A DNA stretch of 55,849 nt, taken from Microcaldota archaeon (GTDB taxonomy: Archaea; Micrarchaeota; Micrarchaeia; Anstonellales; SKW190). The DNA is taken from assembly GCA_026414265.1 (NCBI GenBank), contig JAOAJI010000003.1, forward strand, positions 1 through 55,849, written 5' to 3'. A model generated the notes under the pieces. It worked only from the letters and a program-made list of their open reading frames with translations, was not told the DNA's origin and made no database searches. Of this stretch, positions 46,201 through 54,165 are shown in pieces; the first letter of the stretch is position 1, and every line of letters starts with the position of its first letter. The position numbers were made by a program, and so were the translations under genes.

Positions 46201-47430
46201 GATTTGAGTTACGAAGAAAGAGCACTTGCTGCAGCAAGAATTATACAAATAGGTTCGGTGATTGAAACTGTATTACGTACAAGAGATGTAACAATCTTTG
46301 AAAAACTCAGTGGAGAACTTGAAAAAGATTATTCTGTTGTTCAAAACGAAGAAATAAAACTTCAAGCAGTAAGTAAATCCAAAGTTAAAAGTATATTTGA
46401 AAGAACTATAGCAGAAGGGCTTCTAATTCACGGAATAAGTGTAGATGATGCACTCAAGCTAAAAGATAATCTAAGATATTGGTTCAGCTCGGCAAAGTCT
46501 AACCTTGACTACGAAAATTTAATGAAAGCCTATATGGCCTATAAGATAATGACAAAAAATCAAGATTCTACACAAGTTACATACACTCCTTACCAATTGA
46601 AATTACTTGCAATGATGTCAGATCTAGAAGAAGCAAAAAAACTTGATCAATTGATACATTCTCAAAATGCTCAACTTTTATTCCAAGAAGCACTAGCAAC
46701 TGATGAAACGATTAAATCACATGGTCTCTCATCACCTTTCTCATCGCTACTCCCTTCATTGTTTTATTACTCATTAAACAATAATCCAGAAAACCTTCCA
46801 ACTAAAAGCACACATGATGGTATTCAAATATCTGATGAAGCCATTTTTTCCTATCTAATAACTGACCCTAGCAATCCTCAAAGTAAAACAACCACAAATT
46901 CTGAACACATTGAGATAGCAAAAGAAATCTCTGTCATGTTATACAACAGATCAAAAAAAGAAATTGAAGAAAGAATCGATGCCTTTTTAAAGAAAACACC
47001 CATTATAACTCAAGGTGTTACAGAAATGCCTACAGATCAAAATAACAGTTTGAGCGTTTATGATGTGTATTCTACAATTAGATCTGTTAATCCAGTATTA
47101 GCTGAATTCATATTAAGCGTCAACCCAGATTATTATGAAGCACTAGCAAAAAAATACGTAAAAAAAGATGAAGAAAAAGGTACTACATTTTTTGATTCAG
47201 AAAAACTTAATAAAGCACTTCAAACATTGGTTGATGATATGCTAGTCATTTCTGGCACGTATGATACATATCAAAGAAGTAGACTCTTAGAACAAAACTT
47301 CGAAAGCGTAGCTAACTACTCAAAGGCGATTGGCGGATCAGGACTATCGCTTGAGAACTATGGAGTATCGCCAGATTTACAAATGTCAAGAATAATACAA
47401 ATGCAAAACCTTGGAGGGCAAAAATTCTAA
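40240..47430 (+). CDS. Giant membrane-anchored protein, 2396 residues
   Basis: Not recognised as a named family. The layout visible in the sequence is an N-terminal hydrophobic stretch (residues 16-33, ending IAYSQ, signal-like), a small extracellular domain with four Cys (C101, C140, C152, C166), one membrane helix (about 212-233), then GRNPFSAFDITPPRF and about 2150 residues that should lie in the cytoplasm. This huge tail is mainly helical and charged, with short beta-rich stretches starting near residues 390, 554, 1420, 1580 and 1685 (pattern such as NGKTYVVRLQDGKIKVF). The first 240 residues mirror the protein at 8140. It faces the minus-strand envelope operon, tail to tail. The GTG start is supported by the TATA box at 40211. 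A structural or motor-docking part of an envelope machine is inference. Confidence 0.85.
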   Translation: MSILYTNLKQLSTFKNIIIILVLLTLLVQIAYSQIEKISTRIEVEKYDVINQQTGEIQEIHVTAYLFQDFTFPKKLLPGNIIYVQWSDSGTEAISNPANTCYAITDSEGKIKLNLSTSNTINKPPMPLAGNYLIMRFVFCGNSNEISDIKSCTGIPNLNPYTINPCNNLLAGSTSGYASKLVPQYKTPFARSNTKTVPIVNSQRNRLMPIDNFLFCFTLSVIFALLASAMYVTGRNPFSAFDITPPRFKVMRLTDQGIFHTNLSLGAFTSRAIQNFMSKQIAKVEKEQTKTKDGRHETKVRIKSNVMKDLGESLYEATPTYGAQKVIGNINNTWNMAMRMVKGRKTINVRQKDEEDKKGQQQPKDGQVHQPVKQERETTTIQRDQENQRSIRIEGTLIMKDNKAYIVKEKDGKVELFEIKRSENGNLQLVHIKNQDELTKIFEPIKIKGKTVEVRIEKGQLVYYEIQGDKRTLITDSERIREINSMLKSRSSSYYISQSYVIDANKGNVFTLVERDNTGRLGLSEIRGDKALVIYYQVLTSEKNQIEEQLKQSISVEHNGKTYVVRLQDGKIKVFDGEVEVTDQKIKRAVVEKATQSYSDKLERFSSMLTRENKRISIEDAQALMLPKDETKKSEDEKPKSKRDSALIEELRLLIIPVLLALNKQPFYKVMSHYVFYRATHVMDKQYKNSTDTLEERLTTKGMRGFTGSNFIDTVTILMATQHLASISGLNKLKEVLGLSKRTEEDSIMERLNKIGESMGAKSAYLSVAFMEDLGLTKIGFIRRTASEVSNILVENSAKIFGNLFGLPELKHVNFNSDISYNEEAMSIIVLSAHYAIQYVRYVELDKYFKQNKDELKDINPIEREKRSLLLKEYLYLKSYFEGPKVDRNYWSNLIRVLIFLMIMNNIRASKFRKTALGQTLRFIYDPRLGFARDVFNYIYACLTANQFIEREVYTLEGRAEKLAILISQTNKLLSDTLNENEKESIMNKIIRTLESFGVKIDLQEFNRNSGDQKINIIDQKINRIVDKVYELLLQNQDMYINELAIRHHNGNVDSLIAQLTNDANQKTEIQQIIQSKDKPQNVPEDEKKKDFIRKRALLSEKLNSYLQKLFEENKAQKTTIIVNKGYAKVRLGADSDIVGVMPLDGLRYWLSGYGEVINRSYRDMVLINQRINALLDYKLAQNKEETKMVLEQKYKSNIKEINELIKQLEEEKTDQRKREELKQDISKKLNELFSILSDDFVTKEEREDITKALNDGNYEALKNQLNSLLTDSGRLIRFEQNIHNRLKNLGITLHQNSDIDALIERERQEMLKRLVSFYYGVSMAPLFFQPGDMTPNKQQFVRTVGTKLNEMQKAAILLFNNLVLNDKAILTSTSRAFADYLSGKIDARQFEIIASNPDSIYDNITRTTIGRQIISSSNVTVGDKTLTEVVIYIKSNKLVARKANGLEIDLTESVNDGQTVKIKIDDEEYTISTKKEAESLVVINNANQEVISIEFKTGKIKLVDPPKDEAKRFRLAQIMYITTVLAKHELVKKLDSSERELRVLRNQQNFGLLITDEETILKILKAFDDKTDQDQHSSIKYIKVSQGTIQTKKDEVQQGEQGWIKVEDIEYVEVSNGLIKIKLKDNKEPLIIQAQTSIENDILKIKDVNVGIDDQQFIYSANSVNLSETATKKIQPMKLDQHSYVKYDSTKKCYMFFRLNERNQLELAHTLSTLDPTKIKLMHFINSIDQTDSATRIIDSFFYLLGDERFKDDLNLQTLLINADTSHTLGLLEQRKKVLSNLDVFDRAEYIMQTLYLSAGRNLPRLEQELPFSSELNRRFAELNDTLYKELEPEKRLYDRLNKILPGIDILSMDYNLELAQQALIRLNEETFKLQNMLIDKAMLELDPEKRSIMLGMASDLEFLRCLAGIDKTDFGMLVEFNSEKAAEQVDFYARNFEENMIKINKILEDQAKQNQIPQDQKQFIQDNLIKLRKLLAYYSSRINNEDLSYEERALAAARIIQIGSVIETVLRTRDVTIFEKLSGELEKDYSVVQNEEIKLQAVSKSKVKSIFERTIAEGLLIHGISVDDALKLKDNLRYWFSSAKSNLDYENLMKAYMAYKIMTKNQDSTQVTYTPYQLKLLAMMSDLEEAKKLDQLIHSQNAQLLFQEALATDETIKSHGLSSPFSSLLPSLFYYSLNNNPENLPTKSTHDGIQISDEAIFSYLITDPSNPQSKTTTNSEHIEIAKEISVMLYNRSKKEIEERIDAFLKKTPIITQGVTEMPTDQNNSLSVYDVYSTIRSVNPVLAEFILSVNPDYYEALAKKYVKKDEEKGTTFFDSEKLNKALQTLVDDMLVISGTYDTYQRSRLLEQNFESVANYSKAIGGSGLSLENYGVSPDLQMSRIIQMQNLGGQKF
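43273..43314 (+). repeat. Two tandem 21-base repeats inside the giant gene
   Basis: Two adjacent 21-base copies of GATCAAAAAATCAATATAATC and its one-mismatch version encode DQKINII and DQKINRI. They lie in a helical part of the tail and look like a recent in-frame duplication. Confidence 0.7.
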
Positions 47431-47431
47431 A

Positions 47432-47440
47432 TTTTTTTTT
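47432..47440 (+). terminator. Oligo-T terminator after the giant gene
   Basis: A run of nine T begins two bases after the TAA stop at 47428-47430, in the 14-base gap before the stop of the convergent lipoprotein gene. Oligo-T tracts are the main intrinsic terminator of archaea. No hairpin precedes it. Confidence 0.5.
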
Positions 47441-47444
47441 ATTA

Positions 47445-50400
47445 TCATCTACCAAATCTTAAGACGTATCTCAATGTATTTTCTTTAATATTTTCCAATA
47501 CTTCACTGTTTTGATATTGCATGATGTCAGAAGTAATGACAGCTACTCTACCAAACCGATAAATACCTAATCCTAATTTACCTGCAGTCCTTGTACTCGT
47601 ACCTTGAGTGTCCAATCCTGAAACTACTATTAAAGATGACTTAAAAGTACTACTTAGATTTTTTTTGTCTAATATACTTAATATGCCAGGTAACTGTGTA
47701 GAATCTATCTCGTAAAGCCTGAAATCATCATCAATAGTAACTGAAGATATGTTAATACCAACATCGGAGTAGCTTATTGTAGATTCATTTATCTTAAATT
47801 CAAATTCTTTTAACAAACCGTTATTTATAAAATCAGCAATGATGAGCACTCCTTTTCCTTGACCGACAAACTCTAACAGATGTAATTTTTCCATTCTAGT
47901 AAAAGGTACTGATGTTGTAGTAACAAAAAGACTACAGTTTTTATTATATTTGGAAGACAACTCAGTTCTTTCCACAAATTTTTGTTCTAAGGAAATTAAA
48001 GACCGCTGATCTGGTGGAACTTCAATCAGAATTCTTTGCATTAAGTTGTTTACAATATTACTATAGGAGTTTATGTTTGGGACATTGTTGTCATAACAAA
48101 TGCTGATATTTACGTTCCTGCCAAGTTTACATTCAAGTATTCTTTCATCATCTATTCTAACAAAGTTAAACATGTTAATGTTGTATTCTGCTTTACCTAA
48201 ATGTACATTTACAAAATTTGTTCCTTTTTTTGAGAAGATTATCGTCTCTGGTGAAGCTACTCGATATACCTCTCTCATAAACGTGTAATAATTAGTCATG
48301 TTTGCTGTATTTGATAAACCAAAACTATAAATAGCTCTAGCTTGATATGGATTGTAGTCTTTGTCTATCAAACAACAATATATAGGCATATCATTAGAAT
48401 CATACATGGCAGATATAATATCCATATCCCACGGCTTTAATAGAGACGGAGAAAATGGATATTCTGCTAATTTAAAACCTGTAAAGGAATTCATTAAGTA
48501 GCACGATCCGTAAGAAGTATTGTATTTACATAGACCACATTTAACAAAAGACAGAGGCTCGTTAACAGGATGTAATTTTTTAACATCATCTGGTATAGGT
48601 GGTTGGTTAGATATATCAAGTTTATACTCCATAGGATCTGCATTTTCCGGAACTTTGCAAAATACACCATCATCTGAAACCTGGTATTTTGGCCCGCATT
48701 TGCCTTCACTTAACTCTAATGTAGAACACTTTACACAATAAGGAACTTCATCATATTTTGTATAATTAGTTAATACACAATTCGGATCAGGTGCATAATA
48801 ACCAACAGGTGAAGAAGGATCTGCAAATGATAGATAAGTACAATTATCTACAGCATAGTGCCGAGTGTATAAAACCATATCTCTCTGACCTGTTATCAAT
48901 CTGCCGTATTTCTGCAAAGTTTTTGCTACTTCAGATTGTTGGTAGCCATATTTATCTCTACTAGCTTTATCTTCTCTAATTTCACCAATACCGCATATAC
49001 CTATGTTTGTCCTCCATATTATTGGTATTAAAGGATAACCATCTACATCTTTTTGTGGATTGTCTCTGTCATTAATAGATGTAAGTATAGCACCTATAGT
49101 AACTGAATCTGTCAATATTCTTTGATTTTCTAACAAGAATCTGATAAACATTCCATGTATTTTTTCATTCCAATAAAGATCTACACTATCTTTATAAGCA
49201 GGCATTTTATCTTCGCAAAGAGAAACATTTAATAACAATCTCATAAATGGATTTGCCTCATCTTTTGTATTGCCTGCTAAGCCTAAGAAACCATTAGATA
49301 TGGATGCTAAATACGTTATGTCAGAAGTAACACCTTGTTTTAATTCTGAAATGCTGTAGCTGTACCAAGAGGTGGAAAAACGATTAACAACATCAAAATT
49401 AAAGCGAGTATGATCGCCACAACAATCACAGTCAGTACCGCTAGGAGTAGATACATCCCAATTAGGATATCTAACGGGGTGTCTAACTTGAATTTCATCA
49501 TTGTCTAGGATCGCTCCTCCTGTTGTAATAAGTTTCATGTATAAAACTACTCTTTGATTTTGATCTGCAGCTTTAAGAGCCCTAAACGGATATAACCCAT
49601 TTGCATCATCTAGAATACTCGGGCAGATGAACCAAGAAGTTCCACCAACAGAAGATATGAAAGTCTGTTGACTTTCTATATATTCTGGATGCGGATTCCT
49701 ATTATTATTCATATTTATTATTGTTGAATGCTCCTGTTTAGTGTAGTTAGTTATACCCCACAGTGGTTTGATAATAACAAACTTTTGCCATCTATCATAA
49801 ATCTTACGTGATAGGTTGGCGTGAAATTGTAACATTGAAGCAAAAGCTCTTTCCAAAGATAAATCCTGATACCAAAGATAATATCTATGAGCCGGAAAGT
49901 CTATAGCAATAAAATCTAATTCTCTATCTAAATTTTTTTGGTGAACGTTTTGAGATGTAGCAGTACCTAACATAGATTCCAAATAATTGAACACCGCATT
50001 TTCGTAATCCTGAGGATTTTTGATATTATAAATGCCTAATCTAACTGAATCTACTTGCAAACCAACAAAACAGGTTGGTGAACATCCTTTTAAATGAACC
50101 CACTCAGGGTCGTTAACATTCCCGACTCGAGTACCTGTATTAACATCATACCATTGAGCATACCTGAAAGGAATAATTCTTTTTAGTACTTCTTCAGGTC
50201 TAGTAAAGTTCTTGAAATTTAGCATTACAGGTCCTCTATTACCAGAATTATGAGAACTTACAGCAGAAAATACACTATCTCTACATCTTTGATCATCATA
50301 AGATAACATATCATCAATATCAACTATAGGAAATACATTTTGTGATAAATATTTAGTAAGATAATATGCTAGAAGTCCAGGATGTGGATAATGCTGATTC

Positions 50401-51932
50401 CATTTTTCACTAGGCCATCTTCCACAGTTTATTTCAGGTCTAGTTCCAAAACCTATATAACTTTCACTAAAGCTTAAATCACAATACCTTCTCGTACTAC
50501 TAAATAATCCACCTCCCTTTTTAGATGGACTAGCAATCTTAGCGAGTACATGAGAGGTGTCAATTAGTTCATCATAGATAGTATGGTATGCTGGGCAGAG
50601 CTCTGCGAAATTGCGATATCTATGTTCTGTATACTGCGTAGCCATAGTCATATAAGTACATGGTTCACACCAACCATAATTTTCTAATAAAAGGCCTTGT
50701 GCATCATCAGAACAAATCCCAGAACCAACATTGATTCTTACATTATGGTTATTTTTCTTAACACCCCCTCCTAGTTTTATTTCTAATGGTGTTGTGTTTA
50801 CAATAGAATCTTTAGGAATTTCACAATTACTAACGAAATTAGAATTTTTTATTAAATTAAAAATATCAACATTTGTATACTTGTCTCTGGCTGATTTCTC
50901 TACCATCGAAAAATCAAATATTTCGTCTGTCAAAAAATAGTATCCCGAAGAGTCCTTATTCAGTTTTATATAGATTTCATTTGTATTTCTTGTTAGTCTA
51001 CAGAAAACACCTGAATAAAAATTATGGCCTATAAAAAATCTTTTATATGTACAATCACATGGAATGTTGATACCACTAACTTTGTGCTTACATACGCCTC
51101 TGGAATAGAAATCTTTGGAACATACTCCTGAAAAGCATTCGTTGGAATTCTTACATTCAAATTTGACTGAATCATTTTTATCATATGCTCTCCATGCTCT
51201 AGGCAATACTCTTCTGTAAAAGTATGGATTAATCTTTATTACTAAATTTCCAGCACCTTGGTTAAACAAATCTTCTGCTCTCTCGTCTCTTTCGTCCACA
51301 TAAAACCATTTCTCATCTAAATAGTTGTAATTACCTAATCTCAAGAACGGGTAGTTAACTCTTTCACCAACAGCAAGTTTATCGATTAAAGGATCTACAT
51401 CAAACCTACACCACGAAGATGCTAAATAGCATAAATAAGAAGGTGCAGCATAATTCATATATCTATCCTTTCTTACATCACTTGTTTTTACCTTTGGATT
51501 AATGTTACACTGCGAATCGCTTATCGGAACTAAATTTTTTATTATTTCAAAATCATTAAACTCACCATCAACACCTATTCTAAAAGTATTGATAAATGCA
51601 GAGGATCTCGTAAGTTTGTATTGTAACCTGTTATCAAGACTTTCAAAAGTACATACACTGCCAAGTAAATTTTGTTGTATAGATACATTTGTGTTAAGTT
51701 CAGAAATTTGTTTGTTTTTTAAAACATCTATTGGCGAATCTTTAGTTTCTAGCCTCTTTGCGTTTGGAGAGAATCCACAAACCATTGCAATAAGATTTTG
51801 ATCGATACACCTATCTTCCTGAAAAGGTGAAAGCGTAGAATTAACAGAAGAAGCGTTTACGTCACAACCACTCAAAGCAAAAAAAATAACAAAAATGAAA
51901 AAAAGAATGAGTAGATATTGCTTGGAATTCAT
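47445..51932 (-). CDS. Giant Cys-rich predicted lipoprotein, about 1495 residues
   Basis: Family not recognised. The N-terminus is a signal peptide with a lipobox, FALSGC, the Cys being residue 23, so an external lipid-anchored protein is predicted. The mature chain has about 44 Cys, many in short pairs such as CKNSNECFSGVC, CDCCGDH, CVKCSTLELSEGKC and CGLCKYN, which suggests disulfides or metal sites and secretion. Many N-glycosylation sequons are present. The last 170 residues look like a GATase1/DUF4350-like fold (LHLLEFVGQGKGVLIIADF...GRVAVITSDIMQYQNSE). The start is ATG 51932, chosen because GTGAT lies four bases before it; the upstream GTG is part of that motif. It is the last gene of the minus-strand operon. 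Confidence 0.82.
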   Translation of the reverse strand: MNSKQYLLILFFIFVIFFALSGCDVNASSVNSTLSPFQEDRCIDQNLIAMVCGFSPNAKRLETKDSPIDVLKNKQISELNTNVSIQQNLLGSVCTFESLDNRLQYKLTRSSAFINTFRIGVDGEFNDFEIIKNLVPISDSQCNINPKVKTSDVRKDRYMNYAAPSYLCYLASSWCRFDVDPLIDKLAVGERVNYPFLRLGNYNYLDEKWFYVDERDERAEDLFNQGAGNLVIKINPYFYRRVLPRAWRAYDKNDSVKFECKNSNECFSGVCSKDFYSRGVCKHKVSGINIPCDCTYKRFFIGHNFYSGVFCRLTRNTNEIYIKLNKDSSGYYFLTDEIFDFSMVEKSARDKYTNVDIFNLIKNSNFVSNCEIPKDSIVNTTPLEIKLGGGVKKNNHNVRINVGSGICSDDAQGLLLENYGWCEPCTYMTMATQYTEHRYRNFAELCPAYHTIYDELIDTSHVLAKIASPSKKGGGLFSSTRRYCDLSFSESYIGFGTRPEINCGRWPSEKWNQHYPHPGLLAYYLTKYLSQNVFPIVDIDDMLSYDDQRCRDSVFSAVSSHNSGNRGPVMLNFKNFTRPEEVLKRIIPFRYAQWYDVNTGTRVGNVNDPEWVHLKGCSPTCFVGLQVDSVRLGIYNIKNPQDYENAVFNYLESMLGTATSQNVHQKNLDRELDFIAIDFPAHRYYLWYQDLSLERAFASMLQFHANLSRKIYDRWQKFVIIKPLWGITNYTKQEHSTIINMNNNRNPHPEYIESQQTFISSVGGTSWFICPSILDDANGLYPFRALKAADQNQRVVLYMKLITTGGAILDNDEIQVRHPVRYPNWDVSTPSGTDCDCCGDHTRFNFDVVNRFSTSWYSYSISELKQGVTSDITYLASISNGFLGLAGNTKDEANPFMRLLLNVSLCEDKMPAYKDSVDLYWNEKIHGMFIRFLLENQRILTDSVTIGAILTSINDRDNPQKDVDGYPLIPIIWRTNIGICGIGEIREDKASRDKYGYQQSEVAKTLQKYGRLITGQRDMVLYTRHYAVDNCTYLSFADPSSPVGYYAPDPNCVLTNYTKYDEVPYCVKCSTLELSEGKCGPKYQVSDDGVFCKVPENADPMEYKLDISNQPPIPDDVKKLHPVNEPLSFVKCGLCKYNTSYGSCYLMNSFTGFKLAEYPFSPSLLKPWDMDIISAMYDSNDMPIYCCLIDKDYNPYQARAIYSFGLSNTANMTNYYTFMREVYRVASPETIIFSKKGTNFVNVHLGKAEYNINMFNFVRIDDERILECKLGRNVNISICYDNNVPNINSYSNIVNNLMQRILIEVPPDQRSLISLEQKFVERTELSSKYNKNCSLFVTTTSVPFTRMEKLHLLEFVGQGKGVLIIADFINNGLLKEFEFKINESTISYSDVGINISSVTIDDDFRLYEIDSTQLPGILSILDKKNLSSTFKSSLIVVSGLDTQGTSTRTAGKLGLGIYRFGRVAVITSDIMQYQNSEVLENIKENTLRYVLRFGR

Positions 51933-51945
51933 AATTATCACTCTA

Positions 51946-53103
51946 TCACGTTAATTTATTAATTACTGAAAAGAGCTCTACGCTATCAGAACCAAGCAAT
52001 GGTGCTGTAAATCTTATGAAAATCGCAGTGACTGCTAAAGCAACAAATGGAATTATCCATTCGAAAATTCTTAGCTGTGCTATGAAATCAGTCATTACGT
52101 CAATGATTGAAAATGTTGTTAAAAAGCTACTCATCCAAGATTCATAAGTAGAAATTACACCCGCAAAAGAAGGGTAACATACCTGCCCTGGAATAGTAGT
52201 CCTTTCAACTAATTCACCTGCAGGTATTTCAAGTGCAACGAAATATGCTAATGGGAAAACAAAATAGAAGCCTATGGCTGTGGCTAGCATTAAACCTCCT
52301 ATTCCCCTAGTTATTGGCAGTATCCTAAGTGCTATTCCATAAGGTAAGAGAATCGACAATGAAGTGTAATTTATTAATCTCAAAAGTTGCATCTGTGCAG
52401 CTAGAGAAATCTGCAGATTAATCGCCATGTCACCAAGCATGTGTGCTCTAATTACTCTCTGAAAGATATTATAATACCTTGAACTTCCTGTTAAATAATC
52501 CATTAATCCAGGGCAAAACTGAAAACCAAATATTGAAAAACACCTTGAAAGTTCTCTTTCTCCTTGAAAGACTTCTCTTATCAGTTGATTATAATAAATG
52601 TTTAATTTGTATAGTGCATAATCAATGTTTGCTGCCGCAAAACAAGCTAGAGAATATTTTTGAACTGGACCAACTATAGGCCTAAGGTGAGGATTAAAAG
52701 CATTTATATATGGCGTGATAATATTTATGGATGTTTCAACTAGAAATACTATTGTAAGTAATATGACGAAACTTGCAACTAGTTGTAAAAACTCTGCTTT
52801 GATAAATATTTCAAACTCCGCATTCTTAACGAAAAAGTGCTGTAACATGTATAATACTGTTAAAATAATGAATCCTGTAAATATAATCAAAAAAGATAGT
52901 ATAGCGTAGTTAGATAATGGACTTAAACCAATCCTCTGATTAAATAATAGAGTATCGATCATTAAGTCGCAAGTAAAGCCCTGATATTGAGCATATGCAT
53001 TATTGGTCAGAAACAACAATAAAAATAATTCCAATACTAAATGCACTTTGTTAGATTTTGATGAAGAAAGATTTGAATTAATCATTATTTTCATAATTCC
53101 CAT
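51946..53103 (-). CDS. Polytopic envelope protein, VirB6/CedA-like pattern (paralogue 1)
   Basis: 385 residues from ATG 53103, which has GAGG six bases upstream; the ATG at 53115 is a less likely start. It has a signal-like hydrophobic N-terminus (LELFLLLFLTNNAYAQ), an external Cys-containing stretch, two membrane helices, a loop with CFSIFGFQFCPG, then a membrane block with the motif LLPYGIALRILPITRGIGGLM, and a last helix ending in FTAPLLGSDSVELFSVINKL. The two genes upstream have the same core and tail motifs, so all three are paralogues. The shape recalls VirB6/TrbL-type or CedA-type channel proteins, but no homology is proven. Confidence 0.78.
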   Translation of the reverse strand: MGIMKIMINSNLSSSKSNKVHLVLELFLLLFLTNNAYAQYQGFTCDLMIDTLLFNQRIGLSPLSNYAILSFLIIFTGFIILTVLYMLQHFFVKNAEFEIFIKAEFLQLVASFVILLTIVFLVETSINIITPYINAFNPHLRPIVGPVQKYSLACFAAANIDYALYKLNIYYNQLIREVFQGERELSRCFSIFGFQFCPGLMDYLTGSSRYYNIFQRVIRAHMLGDMAINLQISLAAQMQLLRLINYTSLSILLPYGIALRILPITRGIGGLMLATAIGFYFVFPLAYFVALEIPAGELVERTTIPGQVCYPSFAGVISTYESWMSSFLTTFSIIDVMTDFIAQLRIFEWIIPFVALAVTAIFIRFTAPLLGSDSVELFSVINKLT

Positions 53104-53130
53104 AGATTTCCTCATTTAATATTAAAAATT

Positions 53131-54159
53131 TTATATGAAATCAAAAAATCTACCTGTGAATATATCAACATCTATTAATCGCCCCAAATGCTTAACACTG
53201 GCTATTAAAATAATCGCATGCAATATTGGCATAAAGATCGTTGTGGCTAAAGAAAGAAAAGTCAGATATATCATTCTTTGATTTCTAATCGGATTGTCAC
53301 TAGGTATAATGAAATTGTCAATAGAACTGATACAGGTTGTTAAAGGCAAATAATTATTCGGATGATATGTAACACCTAATTGATTAACTATTGGAAACCA
53401 CAACATACCGCTTATTGAAAGTATCAAAGGATACAAAACATAAACAACTAATAAAAATGCAATTATTGCACTGCCCATTACTCTTGTTCCTGGTAGGCTT
53501 CTAATGATAATTCCTAAAGGCAGTAAAAAATCAAGAAATCCATGTTGTATAAACAACAAAAATTTCATTTGTGTTAAGGTAGTAAAAATACCTGTCACCA
53601 AAGAATATAACTTTATTTCTAGTAAACGTATTTCTACAGATATTCCTGCATTAGGTCTCTGGTTTAGACCTATTCCTCCAACCAAACAAAGAACTGCAGC
53701 AAGGCCACGTTCCCCACACTTCCATTTGTTAATACTCGAAAGCAATATTGCATCTCTAAGAGCATTGCGCGTATCTGTAATTTCTTTGTGGACAACTAGT
53801 TTTACCCAACTCAAATAAAATATAGAAAAATTGTAAATATTATTATGTTCAGGTAATAAAGAAGATAACTCAATTGGTGTTTTTTGAGAAGGATTTAAAG
53901 ATAGAGGTCCTGTTTCCAAGGTTTGTAGTAAAAGATCTACTTTGATAGCACATGTCAAGTTAAGAATCAATACAACAACGATAACTAATATGAAAGTACT
54001 TATGATTGAAACAAAAGTCATTATTGCAGTGACTTTCAATCTATCATTACTCAAAATATTTGCTAAAACATACATAATTAAACCAATTAACACAGATATG
54101 ATGTTCGCAATAACTATCAACGCACCTTGTTGATATATTGCATCAGCACTACATAACAT
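53131..54159 (-). CDS. Polytopic envelope protein (paralogue 2)
   Basis: 342 residues, with several membrane helices. The core reads LLPLGIIIRSLPGTRVMGSAI, the same pattern as its two neighbours, followed by a long membrane block and a C-terminal helix with HLGRLIDVDIFTGRFFDFI. There are only a few Cys (C3, C70 and others in the external loops). The start at ATG 54159 has AAGGATT before it and lies six bases after the stop of the previous gene. It is not recognised as a named family, and its neighbours suggest one subunit of a membrane complex with paralogues 1 and 3. Confidence 0.75.
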   Translation of the reverse strand: MLCSADAIYQQGALIVIANIISVLIGLIMYVLANILSNDRLKVTAIMTFVSIISTFILVIVVVLILNLTCAIKVDLLLQTLETGPLSLNPSQKTPIELSSLLPEHNNIYNFSIFYLSWVKLVVHKEITDTRNALRDAILLSSINKWKCGERGLAAVLCLVGGIGLNQRPNAGISVEIRLLEIKLYSLVTGIFTTLTQMKFLLFIQHGFLDFLLPLGIIIRSLPGTRVMGSAIIAFLLVVYVLYPLILSISGMLWFPIVNQLGVTYHPNNYLPLTTCISSIDNFIIPSDNPIRNQRMIYLTFLSLATTIFMPILHAIILIASVKHLGRLIDVDIFTGRFFDFI

Positions 54160-54165
54160 AATCCT

